Shown one piece after another: positions 8,212 through 17,007 of a stretch of 64,000 nucleotides of DNA. The notes beneath the pieces were generated by a model. The model had not been told where the DNA came from and did not search any database. It saw only the letters and a program-made list of their open reading frames with translations. Location: NCBI GenBank assembly GCA_036169815.1, contig JAVHOA010000081.1, forward strand, positions 16,258-80,257, read 5' to 3'. The position numbers were made by a program, and so were the translations under genes. The first letter of the stretch is position 1. Every line of letters starts with the position of its first letter. This DNA is from Hydrocurvibacter sp036169815 (GTDB lineage Bacteria; Campylobacterota; Campylobacteria; Campylobacterales; Sulfurimonadaceae).

Positions 8212-10083
8212 ATGAATTATTACCAAGTTGCTCTTTTAAACTCTCCACTTTCACCTCTGACCTACCAAAGTGAACTCTCTCTTGAAAATGGCTTACTTGG
8301 TGAGGTCGCATTGCAAAATAGAAATGTTACTGCTGTTGTGATTGCCAAGGTTGAAAAACCTCAATTTGACACAAATTTTCTCTTACATGTAAGCGACTTT
8401 TATTTTTCAAAAATGCAAAGTGAGCTTGCCAATTTTCTCTCTTCTTATTATCTTTGCTCTCTTGGTGAGGCGTTTTCTTTACTTGTACCATTTCAAAAAA
8501 CGCTTACATGTAAAGAGGTGAGTCACGATTTTCAAGACAATATAACCCTTGCACCAAAACAAAACGAGGCTTTAGCATTTATCAATACTAAAGATGTTGC
8601 ACTACTTTTTGGAGATACGGGAAGCGGCAAAAGTGAAATCTACATGAAGCTTTTTTCACAGATGATCCAAGAGAAAAAAAGAGCGATTTTTTTGATGCCC
8701 GAAATCTCCCTGACGCCTCAGATGGAGAGCCGTCTCAGAAACCATTTTGGCGAGCGTGTGGTGATGTGGCACTCCAAAATCACAAAAGTGCAAAAGGAGA
8801 AAATACTCAAGCGCATTAGAGAAGGAAGTGTCGATATTGTCGCAGGAGCGAGAAGCGCACTCTTTGTGCCTCTTTGTGATGTTGGGTGTATTGTCGTCGA
8901 TGAAGAGCATGATGAGAGCTATAAATCTTCAAGTAAACCCCGCTACAATGCAAGAGATATTGCCATCTATATGGGAAAACTTTTAGGTGCAAAAGTAGTG
9001 CTTGGAAGTGCGACTCCCTCACTCACAAGCTATGCAAAATTTCCATCTTTTCGTCTGCGTGGCGGTTACTTTGAAACAAAAAAAGAGTTTGTCTATCAAG
9101 CTTCACTCGAAGCCATCACACCGCTCATTGAAAATGAGATTATCAAAACCAAGCAAAAAGGGGAGCAAACCATCCTTTTTATTCCCACACGTGCGAATTT
9201 CAAGTATCTACTCTGTTCAAGTTGTGGCGAAAAAATAGAGTGCCCATTTTGCAGTGTTGGGATGAGTATCCACCAAAAACACAAACTCCTCAAATGCCAC
9301 TATTGCAATTTTACAACAGCCATTCCTCAAGTGTGCCCAAAGTGTCATGCGCCTACACTCAAAAGCAGTAGATTGGGAACTGCAGAAGCTGTAAAACATC
9401 TGCGTGAAAACGATGCAGCACTAGAAAATAGCAAAGACTCAAAGAACACCTTACATGTAGAGCAGTTTGACCGCGATGTCATCACCACGCAAAGCAAACT
9501 CATCAAAACACTCAAGCGTTTTAACGATAAAGAGATCGATGTGCTTGTGGGCACGCAGATGCTTAGCAAAGGACACGATTATCACGATGTGACTTTAGCG
9601 GTTGTGCTGGGACTTGACAATATGCTCAATATGAGCGATTATCGAGCCAGAGAAAAAGCGCTTTCCTCACTCGTGCAAATCGCTGGAAGAAGCGGGCGAA
9701 AAAAAGAGGCAAAAGTGATTGTGCAAACTTTCAATCAAGAGTTTTTTCAGAGTTATATAGACGATTATGAGAAGTTTTTAAAAGATGAGCTAGAGTTTCG
9801 TCGCGGTGTGTATCCGCCATTTAAAAAGCTCTGCCGTGTAGTTTTTGCGCATAAAAATGGCATCAAAGCCCAAGATGAGATGCAAAATATGGTTGCGTGT
9901 TTGAGGGCTTTTAGCGGTGTAGAGGTGGTTGGATATGGCCCATCAGCCATAGAAAAGATAGCAGATAAATACCGATTTATGATTTTGCTTCGTTCAAGTA
10001 AAAGCACCGATCTCATCCGCGCACTCCTTACATGTAAGACTCCCCTAGCGCAGATAGATATGGATCCTATAGAGTTTTCGTAG
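8212..10083 (+). CDS. priA: Primosomal replication restart helicase PriA
   Basis: 3'-5' superfamily 2 helicase that reloads DnaB at stalled forks and D-loops. About 623 residues: N-terminal DNA-binding domain, Walker A GDTGSGKSEIYMK (about residue 135), DEEHDESYK Walker B (about 228), zinc-binding cysteine cluster of four CxxC motifs (CSSCGEKIECPFC...CHYC...CPKC, about 336-380), then the helicase C domain with GTQMLSKGHD and QIAGRSGR. ATG at 8212 is preferred over an in-frame TTG at 8194 because MNYYQVALL begins like other PriA proteins. Three exact copies of TTACATGTAA lie in the gene (encoding LHVS, LTCK, LTCK). Confidence 0.95.
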   Translation: MNYYQVALLNSPLSPLTYQSELSLENGLLGEVALQNRNVTAVVIAKVEKPQFDTNFLLHVSDFYFSKMQSELANFLSSYYLCSLGEAFSLLVPFQKTLTCKEVSHDFQDNITLAPKQNEALAFINTKDVALLFGDTGSGKSEIYMKLFSQMIQEKKRAIFLMPEISLTPQMESRLRNHFGERVVMWHSKITKVQKEKILKRIREGSVDIVAGARSALFVPLCDVGCIVVDEEHDESYKSSSKPRYNARDIAIYMGKLLGAKVVLGSATPSLTSYAKFPSFRLRGGYFETKKEFVYQASLEAITPLIENEIIKTKQKGEQTILFIPTRANFKYLLCSSCGEKIECPFCSVGMSIHQKHKLLKCHYCNFTTAIPQVCPKCHAPTLKSSRLGTAEAVKHLRENDAALENSKDSKNTLHVEQFDRDVITTQSKLIKTLKRFNDKEIDVLVGTQMLSKGHDYHDVTLAVVLGLDNMLNMSDYRAREKALSSLVQIAGRSGRKKEAKVIVQTFNQEFFQSYIDDYEKFLKDELEFRRGVYPPFKKLCRVVFAHKNGIKAQDEMQNMVACLRAFSGVEVVGYGPSAIEKIADKYRFMILLRSSKSTDLIRALLTCKTPLAQIDMDPIEFS

Positions 10084-10093
10084 TTTTTTATGC

Positions 10094-10119
10094 AAAAAGG
10101 CTTACATGTAAGCCTTTTT
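10094..10119 (+). terminator. priA terminator built on the iterated palindrome
   Basis: A perfect 26-bp palindrome centred on TTACATGTAA, flanked by AAAAAGGC on the left and GCCTTTTT on the right: an 11-bp stem with a CATG loop and a U-tract. It begins 10 bases after the priA stop. Symmetry means it can also work on the minus strand. Confidence 0.85.
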
Positions 10120-10204
10120 TAGTATATAACTTAAAGTTTTAAAATGATTTTACGCCGTCATTCCGTGCCATGACGGACTGAAATTAAATTTGTTCCACTA
10201 CTTA

Positions 10205-10640
10205 AAAATTCTCTCATACTTTTTTCTCTGAAAACTCTTCTGTACTTTTTTTTTCGCAAAAAAGTACCAAAAAGCTCTTGCAACGGCTTCGAGCCTAACT
10301 TCGTTAGGTCCCCAAAAAGACTCTAACCAACTCCTAAAAATTCAAAACTCGGGCTTTGCCCTCAAACAGTTGAATTTTTTTTACGGAATTGATTAGAATC
10401 TTTTTGGCTCTGCAGGTGTTGCAACTGACGTGAAAGCTTTTACGGCATTTTGTGTCACCTTGGATTTTAGCTTTTTTGACCGAGTGGAGTCGTTAAGAAA
10501 ATGCAACTGTTTGAGGGCAAAGCCCGAGTTTTGCATTTTTAGACGCAACGACCAAAAAGAAGCGTAAAGAAATCCAACTGCTGACACGAGCTTTTTTGCA
10601 TACTTTTTTTTCGGAGAAAAAAGTATGAGAGAAGTCCACA
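10205..10640. repeat. Non-coding nested inverted-repeat element
   Basis: About 430 bases with no credible gene. A 30-bp arm at 10343-10372 is the exact reverse complement of 10504-10533, and similarity extends to about 42 bp (10336-10377 / 10499-10540) with two mismatches. Outer arms at 10211-10230 and 10612-10631 match 19 of 20. Further weaker arms exist at 10259-10277 / 10589-10610 and 10311-10331 / 10384-10406. Each 30-bp arm contains its own small hairpin (GGGCTTTGCCC). The layout resembles a MITE-like or REP-like mobile repeat; no transposase is present. Just to the left, GTCATTCCGTGCCATGAC at 10155-10172 is a further small inverted repeat. Confidence 0.75.
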
Positions 10641-10717
10641 GAGAAAAAAGTTTAAAAGAAGTGAGAGAGCAAAAAAGTAAAAGCAGTTTTTTAGACCAAA
10701 ATAGATACTATTTGCCT

Positions 10718-11782
10718 ATGATAAAAAGATATGAAACTAAAAAAATATATGTCGGAAATGTAGCTGTTGGCGGGGATGCACCTATTAGCGTGCAGTCTAT
10801 GACTTACTCAAATACTCGTGATGTTGAAGCCACCATCGCTCAGATTAACCGCCTTCACTTTGCAGGGTGCGATATGGTGCGTGTGGCAGTTCCTGACATG
10901 GAAGATGCGCTTGCACTCAAAGCCATCAAAGAACGCATTGCATTGCCACTGATTGCAGATATTCACTTTAACCATAAGTTGGCACTCGTTGCTGCTGAAG
11001 TTGTGGATTGTATCCGTATTAACCCTGGAAATATTGGCTCAAAAGAGAAGGTGCGCGAGGTCGTCAAAGCCTGCCAAGAGCGTAACCTGCCTATTCGCAT
11101 TGGTGTCAATGCTGGAAGTCTTGAAAAAGAGTTTGATGCAAAATATGGCCCAACCGCCGAGGCAATGGTCGCATCTGCTGAGTATAATATCAAGTTTTTA
11201 GAAGATCTTGGTTTTGATGCTATTAAAGTTTCACTCAAAGCCAGCGATGTGCAAAGAACGGTGGATGCGTACCGCATGTTACGCCCAAAAAACCACTATC
11301 CATTCCATTTGGGTGTGACAGAAGCGGGAACTATTTTTCATGCAACTGTAAAAAGCGCCATCGGTTTGGGCGCACTTTTACTCGATGGCATCGGCGATAC
11401 GATGCGGGTTTCCATCACAGGAGAGCTTGAAGAAGAGGTCAAAGTTGCACGCGCGATTTTAAAAGACAGTGGTGCGGCGCTTGATGGACTCAATATCATT
11501 TCTTGCCCTACATGTGGGCGTATTGAGGCGGATTTGGTGAGCGCAGTGAGTGAGATAGAAAAACGAACCGCACATATCAAAAAACCGCTCAATGTCTCTG
11601 TGATGGGATGTGTGGTCAATGCCATTGGCGAGGCGCAACATGCAGATGTCGCTATCGCGTATGGAAAAGGCAAAGGACTTGTAATGGTCAAAGGTGAAGT
11701 GGTTGCAAACTTAGATGAGCATGAACTCGTCGATAGATTTGTGAGCGAAATAGAAAAAATGGCAGAAAATGACGGAGAATAA
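10718..11782 (+). CDS. ispG: 4-hydroxy-3-methylbut-2-enyl diphosphate synthase (GcpE)
   Basis: [4Fe-4S] enzyme converting MEcPP to HMBPP in the MEP isoprenoid pathway. The 354 residues begin MIKRYETKKIYVGNVAVGG and keep the TIM-barrel N-terminus (ISVQSMTYSNTRD) and cluster ligands CPTC near residue 264 and the later Cys in VMGCVVNAIGEA. ATG at 10718 is chosen because the upstream open frame to 10625 reads into the inverted-repeat element and adds a low-complexity Lys/Glu/Ser leader not seen in the family. Its last 14 bases overlap dnaB. Confidence 0.95.
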   Translation: MIKRYETKKIYVGNVAVGGDAPISVQSMTYSNTRDVEATIAQINRLHFAGCDMVRVAVPDMEDALALKAIKERIALPLIADIHFNHKLALVAAEVVDCIRINPGNIGSKEKVREVVKACQERNLPIRIGVNAGSLEKEFDAKYGPTAEAMVASAEYNIKFLEDLGFDAIKVSLKASDVQRTVDAYRMLRPKNHYPFHLGVTEAGTIFHATVKSAIGLGALLLDGIGDTMRVSITGELEEEVKVARAILKDSGAALDGLNIISCPTCGRIEADLVSAVSEIEKRTAHIKKPLNVSVMGCVVNAIGEAQHADVAIAYGKGKGLVMVKGEVVANLDEHELVDRFVSEIEKMAENDGE

Positions 11783-13223
11783 TCTTTATAATCTTACCTT
11801 TGAAAAGTCAGTTTTAAGTTCTATTATCTTTGATCCTCGCCAGTTTGATGAGCTCTCCAGCATTTTAAAAGGGGATGATTTTTATCTTCCTGCTCATCAA
11901 AATATCTTCAATGCAATGCTCTCTTTAATACAAAAAAATGAGCCAATTGATGAGGAGTTTATCAAAAAAGAGCTCTCTCGTGAGAAAAAATTTGATGAGA
12001 GCGTGATGCTTGCTATCCTCTCTGCTAACCCCATCGCAAATATTAAAGCGTATGTTGATGTGCTCAAAGATAAATCGCTCAAACGCCATCTTTTAACGCT
12101 TACAACGGAGATAAAACGGGTTACTTTAGAAGAGGATTTACCAAGTGAAGAGGTTGTGGATATGGTGGAGAAAAAACTCTACCAGATTACGCAAAACTCC
12201 CAATCAAGCGATTTTAAAGACTCTCCAACAGTCACATTTGACACGATGGAATACATCAAAGAGATGAAAGCCCGTGGAAACACCACACTTGTGGGTGTAG
12301 ATACAGGATTTAATGAACTCAATAAAATGACAACAGGTTTTGGAAAAGGCGACCTTGTCATCATCGCAGCAAGGCCTGCGATGGGCAAAACTTCTTTCGT
12401 CTTAAACACCGTCAATAAACTTGTGAATGATGGCAAAGGAGTGGCGTTTTTCTCGCTTGAGATGCCAGCTGAACAGTTGATGCTGAGACTTTTAAGTATT
12501 CAAACCTCTATCTTTTTGCAAAAGCTTCGGGTTGGGGATTTAAATGACGATGAGTGGACACGTTTAAGCGGTGCGATTGACAAGATGAATAGAGCAAAAC
12601 TGTTTGTAGATGATCAGGGTTCTGTCAATATCAATCAACTTCGTTCAAAACTGCGTAAACTTAAAAATCAGCATCCAGAGATTGAAGTGGCGGTTATTGA
12701 TTACTTGCAGATTATGAGTGGAACGGGCGGAAAAGATCGTCACTTGGAAGTGAGTGAGATTTCTCGTGGGCTCAAGATGCTTGCACGTGAACTCAGCATT
12801 CCTATCATTGCGCTCTCGCAGCTCAACCGTGGGTTAGAGTCAAGAAATGACAAACGCCCGATGCTCAGCGACATCCGTGAGTCGGGTTCTATTGAGCAGG
12901 ATGCCGATATTATCCTCTTTGTGTATCGTGATGATGTGTATCTTTACAAAGAGGAAAAAGAGCGCGAAAAAGCCGCAAAAGCGGAGGGTAAAGAGTTTAA
13001 AGGCTCTTTTGTCGAAAAAGAGGAGGAGGAAGCAGAGATTATCATTGGTAAACAGCGTAACGGTCCAACGGGACATGTAAAGCTTCTTTTTCAGAAAAAA
13101 TTGACCCGCTTTGTGGATGTGCCATCCTTTGCAAAAGGGGTTGAAACGGTGTATCAAAACATCGATACCCGCTCAGCAAATATGAGTATTGGTAACGACA
13201 CAATGTCGATGCCGACACTGTAA
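11769..13223 (+). CDS. dnaB: Replicative DNA helicase DnaB
   Basis: Hexameric 5'-3' helicase at the replication fork. The 484 residues have the N-terminal helical domain (NLTFEKSVLSSIIFDPRQF), linker, and RecA-like domain with Walker A AARPAMGKTSF (about residue 200), FFSLEMPAEQL, VIDYLQIMSG and ISRGLKMLARELSIPIIALSQLNR. An acidic/basic low-complexity stretch (about 390-425, KEEKEREKAAKAEGKEFKG) precedes the final KQRNGPTG motif. The 14-base overlap with ispG suggests translational coupling. The comEC start follows four bases after the stop. Confidence 0.96.
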   Translation: MTENNLYNLTFEKSVLSSIIFDPRQFDELSSILKGDDFYLPAHQNIFNAMLSLIQKNEPIDEEFIKKELSREKKFDESVMLAILSANPIANIKAYVDVLKDKSLKRHLLTLTTEIKRVTLEEDLPSEEVVDMVEKKLYQITQNSQSSDFKDSPTVTFDTMEYIKEMKARGNTTLVGVDTGFNELNKMTTGFGKGDLVIIAARPAMGKTSFVLNTVNKLVNDGKGVAFFSLEMPAEQLMLRLLSIQTSIFLQKLRVGDLNDDEWTRLSGAIDKMNRAKLFVDDQGSVNINQLRSKLRKLKNQHPEIEVAVIDYLQIMSGTGGKDRHLEVSEISRGLKMLARELSIPIIALSQLNRGLESRNDKRPMLSDIRESGSIEQDADIILFVYRDDVYLYKEEKEREKAAKAEGKEFKGSFVEKEEEEAEIIIGKQRNGPTGHVKLLFQKKLTRFVDVPSFAKGVETVYQNIDTRSANMSIGNDTMSMPTL

Positions 13224-13227
13224 AAAA

Positions 13228-14481
13228 ATGTTACAGCGTCCCGAACTTTTTCGTGGACGTGAGTTTTTTGCTGCACTGCTTGTTTTTCTTTCTCTCTTTC
13301 TTTTTTCACTTTTGTGGCAATACTATGCTTACAAAAAGTTTGTTGCACAGCAAGATGTAACCCTTACATGTAAGGTGCTCAATCAGTATCAAAAACATAC
13401 ATTTCATGATTTTACTATGCTCAAACTCGATTGTGGTGAAGTCACTATCTACACCGCCAAGGGAGCTAAAATCGGTGATGTGATGGAGAAAAATATCAGA
13501 GCTGAGTTTCATCTTTCTCGCCTTGATTTTTTGGGTTATCTCAAAGGATTTTATGCTTCAAGTAGAGATTTTTATGCCCTTGATGATGCAAGTTTTAAAG
13601 CAAAACTCAACGCTTCCATCGCCGCGCAGCATACAAACAAAGAGATTGCAACAATCTACAAAGCGCTTTATACAGCCGCTCCTGAGCCTTTTGCTCTGCG
13701 TCAAAAGATTGCCACCCTTGGTTTGAGCCATACGGTTTCTATTAGCGGGTTTCACCTTGGACTTTTAAGTGGTGTTTTGTTTTTTCTTTTTGGAGTGCTC
13801 TACCGTCCACTGCTTGCGCGCATCTTTCCCTACAGAAATGCAAATCGTGATCTCTTTATTATTGTGCTGGCTTTTTTATTTGCTTATGTGTGGTTTTTGG
13901 ATTTTATTGCGCCGCTTTTACGCTCGTTTGGGATGCTGGTAGTAGGTTACTTTTTATATGACAGAGGATTTAAAATCATCTCAATGCAGACCCTTGGTTT
14001 AACGGTGCTGCTGCTGCTTGCACTCTTTCCTCGACTGCTGTTTTCCCTCTCATTTTGGCTCTCGGTGAGTGGCGTTTTTTATATCTTTTTATTTGCTCTT
14101 TACTTTGAAAAAATCAATAAAATCCTCTTTTTCTTCCTTTTTCCCATCTTTGTTTATCTGGCAATGCTGCCGTTTTCGCTCTATATATTTGGCATATTTT
14201 CCATAGTGCATCCACTTTCCATTGTTTGGGATGCGCTTTTTATTCTCTTTTATCCTGCGAGTATTTTGTTACATGTAAGCGGTTTTGGAGGCATTTTTGA
14301 CCCTTTACTCGTAAAGCTTCTTGCGCTGAGCAATGTTGAAAATAGCTTACATGTAAGCGCTATTTTCTTTTATGCGCATTTGACTTTATCACTCTTGGCT
14401 AGTCGCAGTCGAGTGCTCTTCTTTGCTCTTTGCATCGAGAGTTTTGCGCTGTTCAACTACGCGATGTATCACGTAGCATAA
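13228..14481 (+). CDS. comEC: ComEC/Rec2-family DNA-uptake membrane protein (short form)
   Basis: Inner-membrane channel thought to pass single-stranded DNA during natural transformation. About 417 residues: one N-terminal TM helix (FFAALLVFLSLFLFSLLWQYY), a small soluble domain, then the competence core with the family signature SISGFHLGLLSG near residue 170 and around eight more hydrophobic segments. The C-terminal metallo-beta-lactamase domain of the Bacillus protein is absent, as in other Campylobacterota, so the gene is not truncated. ATG at 13228 follows dnaB by four bases. Three TTACATGTAA copies lie inside (LTCK, LHVS, LHVS). The last 93 bases overlap the convergent YihY-family gene. 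Confidence 0.85.
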   Translation: MLQRPELFRGREFFAALLVFLSLFLFSLLWQYYAYKKFVAQQDVTLTCKVLNQYQKHTFHDFTMLKLDCGEVTIYTAKGAKIGDVMEKNIRAEFHLSRLDFLGYLKGFYASSRDFYALDDASFKAKLNASIAAQHTNKEIATIYKALYTAAPEPFALRQKIATLGLSHTVSISGFHLGLLSGVLFFLFGVLYRPLLARIFPYRNANRDLFIIVLAFLFAYVWFLDFIAPLLRSFGMLVVGYFLYDRGFKIISMQTLGLTVLLLLALFPRLLFSLSFWLSVSGVFYIFLFALYFEKINKILFFFLFPIFVYLAMLPFSLYIFGIFSIVHPLSIVWDALFILFYPASILLHVSGFGGIFDPLLVKLLALSNVENSLHVSAIFFYAHLTLSLLASRSRVLFFALCIESFALFNYAMYHVA

Positions 14482-15252
14482 TTTCATCCCATAAATGAAG
14501 ATAATCCACGAAAGATAGATCCACAAAAAGAGAAAAATCACCATCGCAAAAGAGCCATAAATAGTTGCATAGGTTTTGTTGTAAATCACATAATAGATAA
14601 AAGAGGCTTTTGCAATCGAGAAGATTGTTGAGGTAACGAAAGAGGCGATGAGTGAAGCTCTTGGGTCTATTTTAACATTTGCAGCGATTTGATAAATAAG
14701 AAAAAAGAGCGCCCAGACGATAAGGTATGGAAATATTTGGATGATATTAATCCAGCCAGAAAGTACACTCTCATCGACAATAAGCGCAAGTTCAGTCGAG
14801 ATATAAAAAGAAACACCAAGCGCGATTGGCGTGAGTGTGATAAGCGTCCAGTAGGTTGTGACAGATTCCCAAATGGTTCTTTTTTGCGCATGAAAGATAC
14901 GGTTTACAATGTACTCGAAGTTTTGAAAAAAGAGCAAAGAAGCGACGATAACACTCGCAAAAGAGATGACGCCCATCTTCACAGAGTTTTGCAGAAATCC
15001 ATCGATGTAGCCCATCATCGCAGTAGAATTGACAGGCATCAAATTTGAAAAGATGAAACTTTTGATTCCTGCATAATGTTCGCTAAAACTAGGCAGTGAA
15101 GTGATGAGTGCCATGACAATCATCAAAAGAGGGATAATGGTAAAGATGGTGTAAAAGCTCAGACTCGCAGCAAAAAGTGTGAGTTCTTTGTCGATAAATC
15201 CCTCTAAGATAAACTTGAGATTAAAGAAGAGTTGTTTTATTTTTTGGTTCAT
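14389..15252 (-). CDS. YihY/BrkB family inner-membrane protein
   Basis: Polytopic membrane protein, about 287 residues and six predicted TM helices (for example IIPLLMIVMALITSLP, MGVISFASVIVASLLFF, AMVIFLFLWIYLSWIIFIYG). The family signature LTLFAASLSFYTIFTIIPLL near the N-terminus and YGSFAMVIFLFLWIYLSW near the C-terminus identify YihY/virulence-factor BrkB. The molecular function of the family is unsettled; old RNase BN annotations are incorrect. The ATG at 15252 overlaps the arsR stop as ATGA, making it the better start than one 33 bases further upstream. Confidence 0.88.
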   Translation of the reverse strand: MNQKIKQLFFNLKFILEGFIDKELTLFAASLSFYTIFTIIPLLMIVMALITSLPSFSEHYAGIKSFIFSNLMPVNSTAMMGYIDGFLQNSVKMGVISFASVIVASLLFFQNFEYIVNRIFHAQKRTIWESVTTYWTLITLTPIALGVSFYISTELALIVDESVLSGWINIIQIFPYLIVWALFFLIYQIAANVKIDPRASLIASFVTSTIFSIAKASFIYYVIYNKTYATIYGSFAMVIFLFLWIYLSWIIFIYGMKLCYVIHRVVEQRKTLDAKSKEEHSTATSQE

Positions 15253-15578
15253 TTGGTGGGGCATCCTGTGTTTTGAGTTGCGCATTTTTGAAGGCTTGGC
15301 AGGGCGATATCAAGCGTTTTTATCTCTTGAAGTGATTGGATACGAAAGCGATCTAATGGGGTGCGAATGGAGTAGTATGCCCATGTTCCATTCCGCTGTA
15401 CTCTTAAAAAACCTGCATCTTTTAAAATCTTAAGATGGCGTGAGAGTCGAGACTGGATCATGCCAAAAGAGCTTTGCAAGTCGCACACACACATGGAGCC
15501 ATTTTCGTCAATAAAGCGCAAAAGTTTGACGCGTGTTTCATCGTTGAGTGCTGATACTGTTTGTAAAAAAATTTCCAT
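15249..15578 (-). CDS. arsR: ArsR-family metalloregulator
   Basis: Winged-helix repressor, 109 residues, that releases DNA on binding As(III)/Sb(III). The metal-sensing motif CVCDL sits at the start of the DNA-recognition region (SMCVCDLQSSFGMIQSRLSRHLKIL), matching the classical ArsR Cys-x-Cys site. Further cysteines lie near the C-terminus (KCATQNTGC). A TATAAT on the minus strand ends six bases before the ATG, so its mRNA may be leaderless. It is divergent from arsB, and the shared intergenic region carries an inverted repeat likely to be its operator. Confidence 0.92.
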   Translation of the reverse strand: MEIFLQTVSALNDETRVKLLRFIDENGSMCVCDLQSSFGMIQSRLSRHLKILKDAGFLRVQRNGTWAYYSIRTPLDRFRIQSLQEIKTLDIALPSLQKCATQNTGCPTK

Positions 15579-15584
15579 AGGTGG

Positions 15585-15646
15585 ATTATAACATACTTTT
15601 TATATATCAAGATATATTGATTTATTGATGAAAACTGTGTTATAGT
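15585..15646. promoter_or_regulatory. arsR/arsB divergent promoter and ArsR operator
   Basis: ATTATA at 15585-15590 is TATAAT toward arsR. For arsB, TTGATT (15617-15622) and TATAGT (15641-15646) are spaced 18 bases. The inverted repeat ATCAA-GATATA-TTGAT at 15606-15621, with an extra TTGAT at 15624-15628, overlaps the arsB -35 and lies between both promoters, as expected for an ArsR operator. Confidence 0.6.
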
Positions 15647-15650
15647 TCGC

Positions 15651-15660
15651 TTACATGTAA
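15651..15660. repeat. TTACATGTAA in the arsB 5' leader
   Basis: Exact copy with GC/GC flanks (a 14-bp GCTTACATGTAAGC hairpin, extending to AGCT on the right) located at or just after the predicted arsB transcription start, 36 bases before the ATG. Confidence 0.9.
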
Positions 15661-15695
15661 GCTATTTGGCTTATCAAAATGGCATTGGAGAAAAA

Positions 15696-16958
15696 ATGTT
15701 TTTAGCAAGTTCCATCTTTTTTGTTACGCTTCTTTTTATTATTTGGCAGCCCTATGGGCTTAAGATTGGCACCACAGCGGTTGTGGGCGCACTTATGAGT
15801 TTAGTTCTTGGAGTGGTGAGTTTTGGCGATATTTTGAGTGTCAGCTCCATCGTTTGGGATGCGACTTTGGCGTTTATTGGGATTATTATCCTTTCCATGT
15901 TACTTGATGAGATCGGTTTTTTTGAGTATGCCGCACTCAAAATGGCGCGCTTGAGTTTTGGAAATGGGCATCTTATGTTTGTATATATTTTGCTTTTAGG
16001 CGCAGTAGTTTCGGCATTTTTTGCAAATGATGGCGCTGCTTTGATTCTGACACCTATCGTTCTTGCCAAGATTAAACACTTAAAACTCCAGCCACTTAGT
16101 GTCTTTGCATTTTTAATGGCAGGCGGATTTATAGGCGACAGTGCTTCAAGTCCGCTCATTATCTCAAATTTGACAAATATTGTCACAGCGGGCTATTTTC
16201 ATATTGGCTTTAGTGAGTATGCGGTGCGTATGTTTTTACCAAATCTCTTGAGCATTGTGGCATCGATTGGTATTTTGTGGCTCTATTTTAGAAAAGATAT
16301 TCCCTCGTTTATCGACATTTCACAGCTCGCATCGCCTGAGTCAGTCATTAAAAATAAACCGATGTTTAAACTCTCGTGGTTTTTTTTGGGCTTTTTAATG
16401 CTTGCTTATTTTATTGGCGAACGCTACGAGCTTCCCATCTCACTTTTTGCACTAGGTGGAGCGATACTCTTTTTAGCGCTTGCAAGTTATTATAAAGCGA
16501 CAAAAGTGATGATGACCATCAAAGCCGCTCCGTGGCAGATTGTTTGGTTTTCCATCGGTCTTTATGTTGTTGTCTATGGACTTAAAAATGCAGGGATTAC
16601 GGATGTTATCGCTTCTTGGATCGCTTTTCTTTTACAACAAGGCGACACGGTAGCCATCATCGGGACGGGCTTTTTATCTGCCCTTATCAGTTCTGTGATG
16701 AACAATATGCCAACCATTATGCTGATGGATATTGCCATCGATCACGTCGGCTACGCAGGCCATGAAGCCTTGGTATATGCCAATATTTTAGGTGCGAACC
16801 TAGGTCCAAAAATGACCCCAATCGGCTCACTCGCAACACTTTTATGGCTGCATGTACTCAGTACAAAGGGTGTGAAAATCACTTGGGGCGAGTATATGAA
16901 AGTGGGTATCATCATCACGCCTCCCGTACTTTTGTGTGCACTGCTTGGGTTGGTATAG
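15696..16958 (+). CDS. arsB: Arsenite/antimonite efflux permease ArsB
   Basis: Inner-membrane As(OH)3/H+ antiporter of the ArsB/NhaD superfamily, about 420 residues with ten or more TM segments. Family motifs: FFANDGAALILTPIVL, GGFIGDSASSPLIISNLTN and the C-terminal LGANLGPKMTPIGSLATLLW. ATG at 15696, preceded by GGAG; an in-frame TTG at 15666 has no ribosome site. It stands alone opposite arsR; arsC is not in the window. Regulation by ArsR is inferred from the shared operator. Confidence 0.92.
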   Translation: MFLASSIFFVTLLFIIWQPYGLKIGTTAVVGALMSLVLGVVSFGDILSVSSIVWDATLAFIGIIILSMLLDEIGFFEYAALKMARLSFGNGHLMFVYILLLGAVVSAFFANDGAALILTPIVLAKIKHLKLQPLSVFAFLMAGGFIGDSASSPLIISNLTNIVTAGYFHIGFSEYAVRMFLPNLLSIVASIGILWLYFRKDIPSFIDISQLASPESVIKNKPMFKLSWFFLGFLMLAYFIGERYELPISLFALGGAILFLALASYYKATKVMMTIKAAPWQIVWFSIGLYVVVYGLKNAGITDVIASWIAFLLQQGDTVAIIGTGFLSALISSVMNNMPTIMLMDIAIDHVGYAGHEALVYANILGANLGPKMTPIGSLATLLWLHVLSTKGVKITWGEYMKVGIIITPPVLLCALLGLV

Positions 16959-17007
16959 AAACAAGTAAGCTTTGATATGTGATAATCCTCTTTTTAAAAG
17001 AGAGCGC

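Noticed and set aside
10625..10717. N-terminal extension of ispG starting at 10625
   Set aside because: It begins inside the inverted-repeat element and adds about 31 low-complexity residues absent from the family; ATG at 10718 gives the expected length.
13228..14481. ComEC as a truncated gene
   Set aside because: The missing metallo-beta-lactamase domain is normal for Campylobacterota ComEC proteins; no broken frame is seen.
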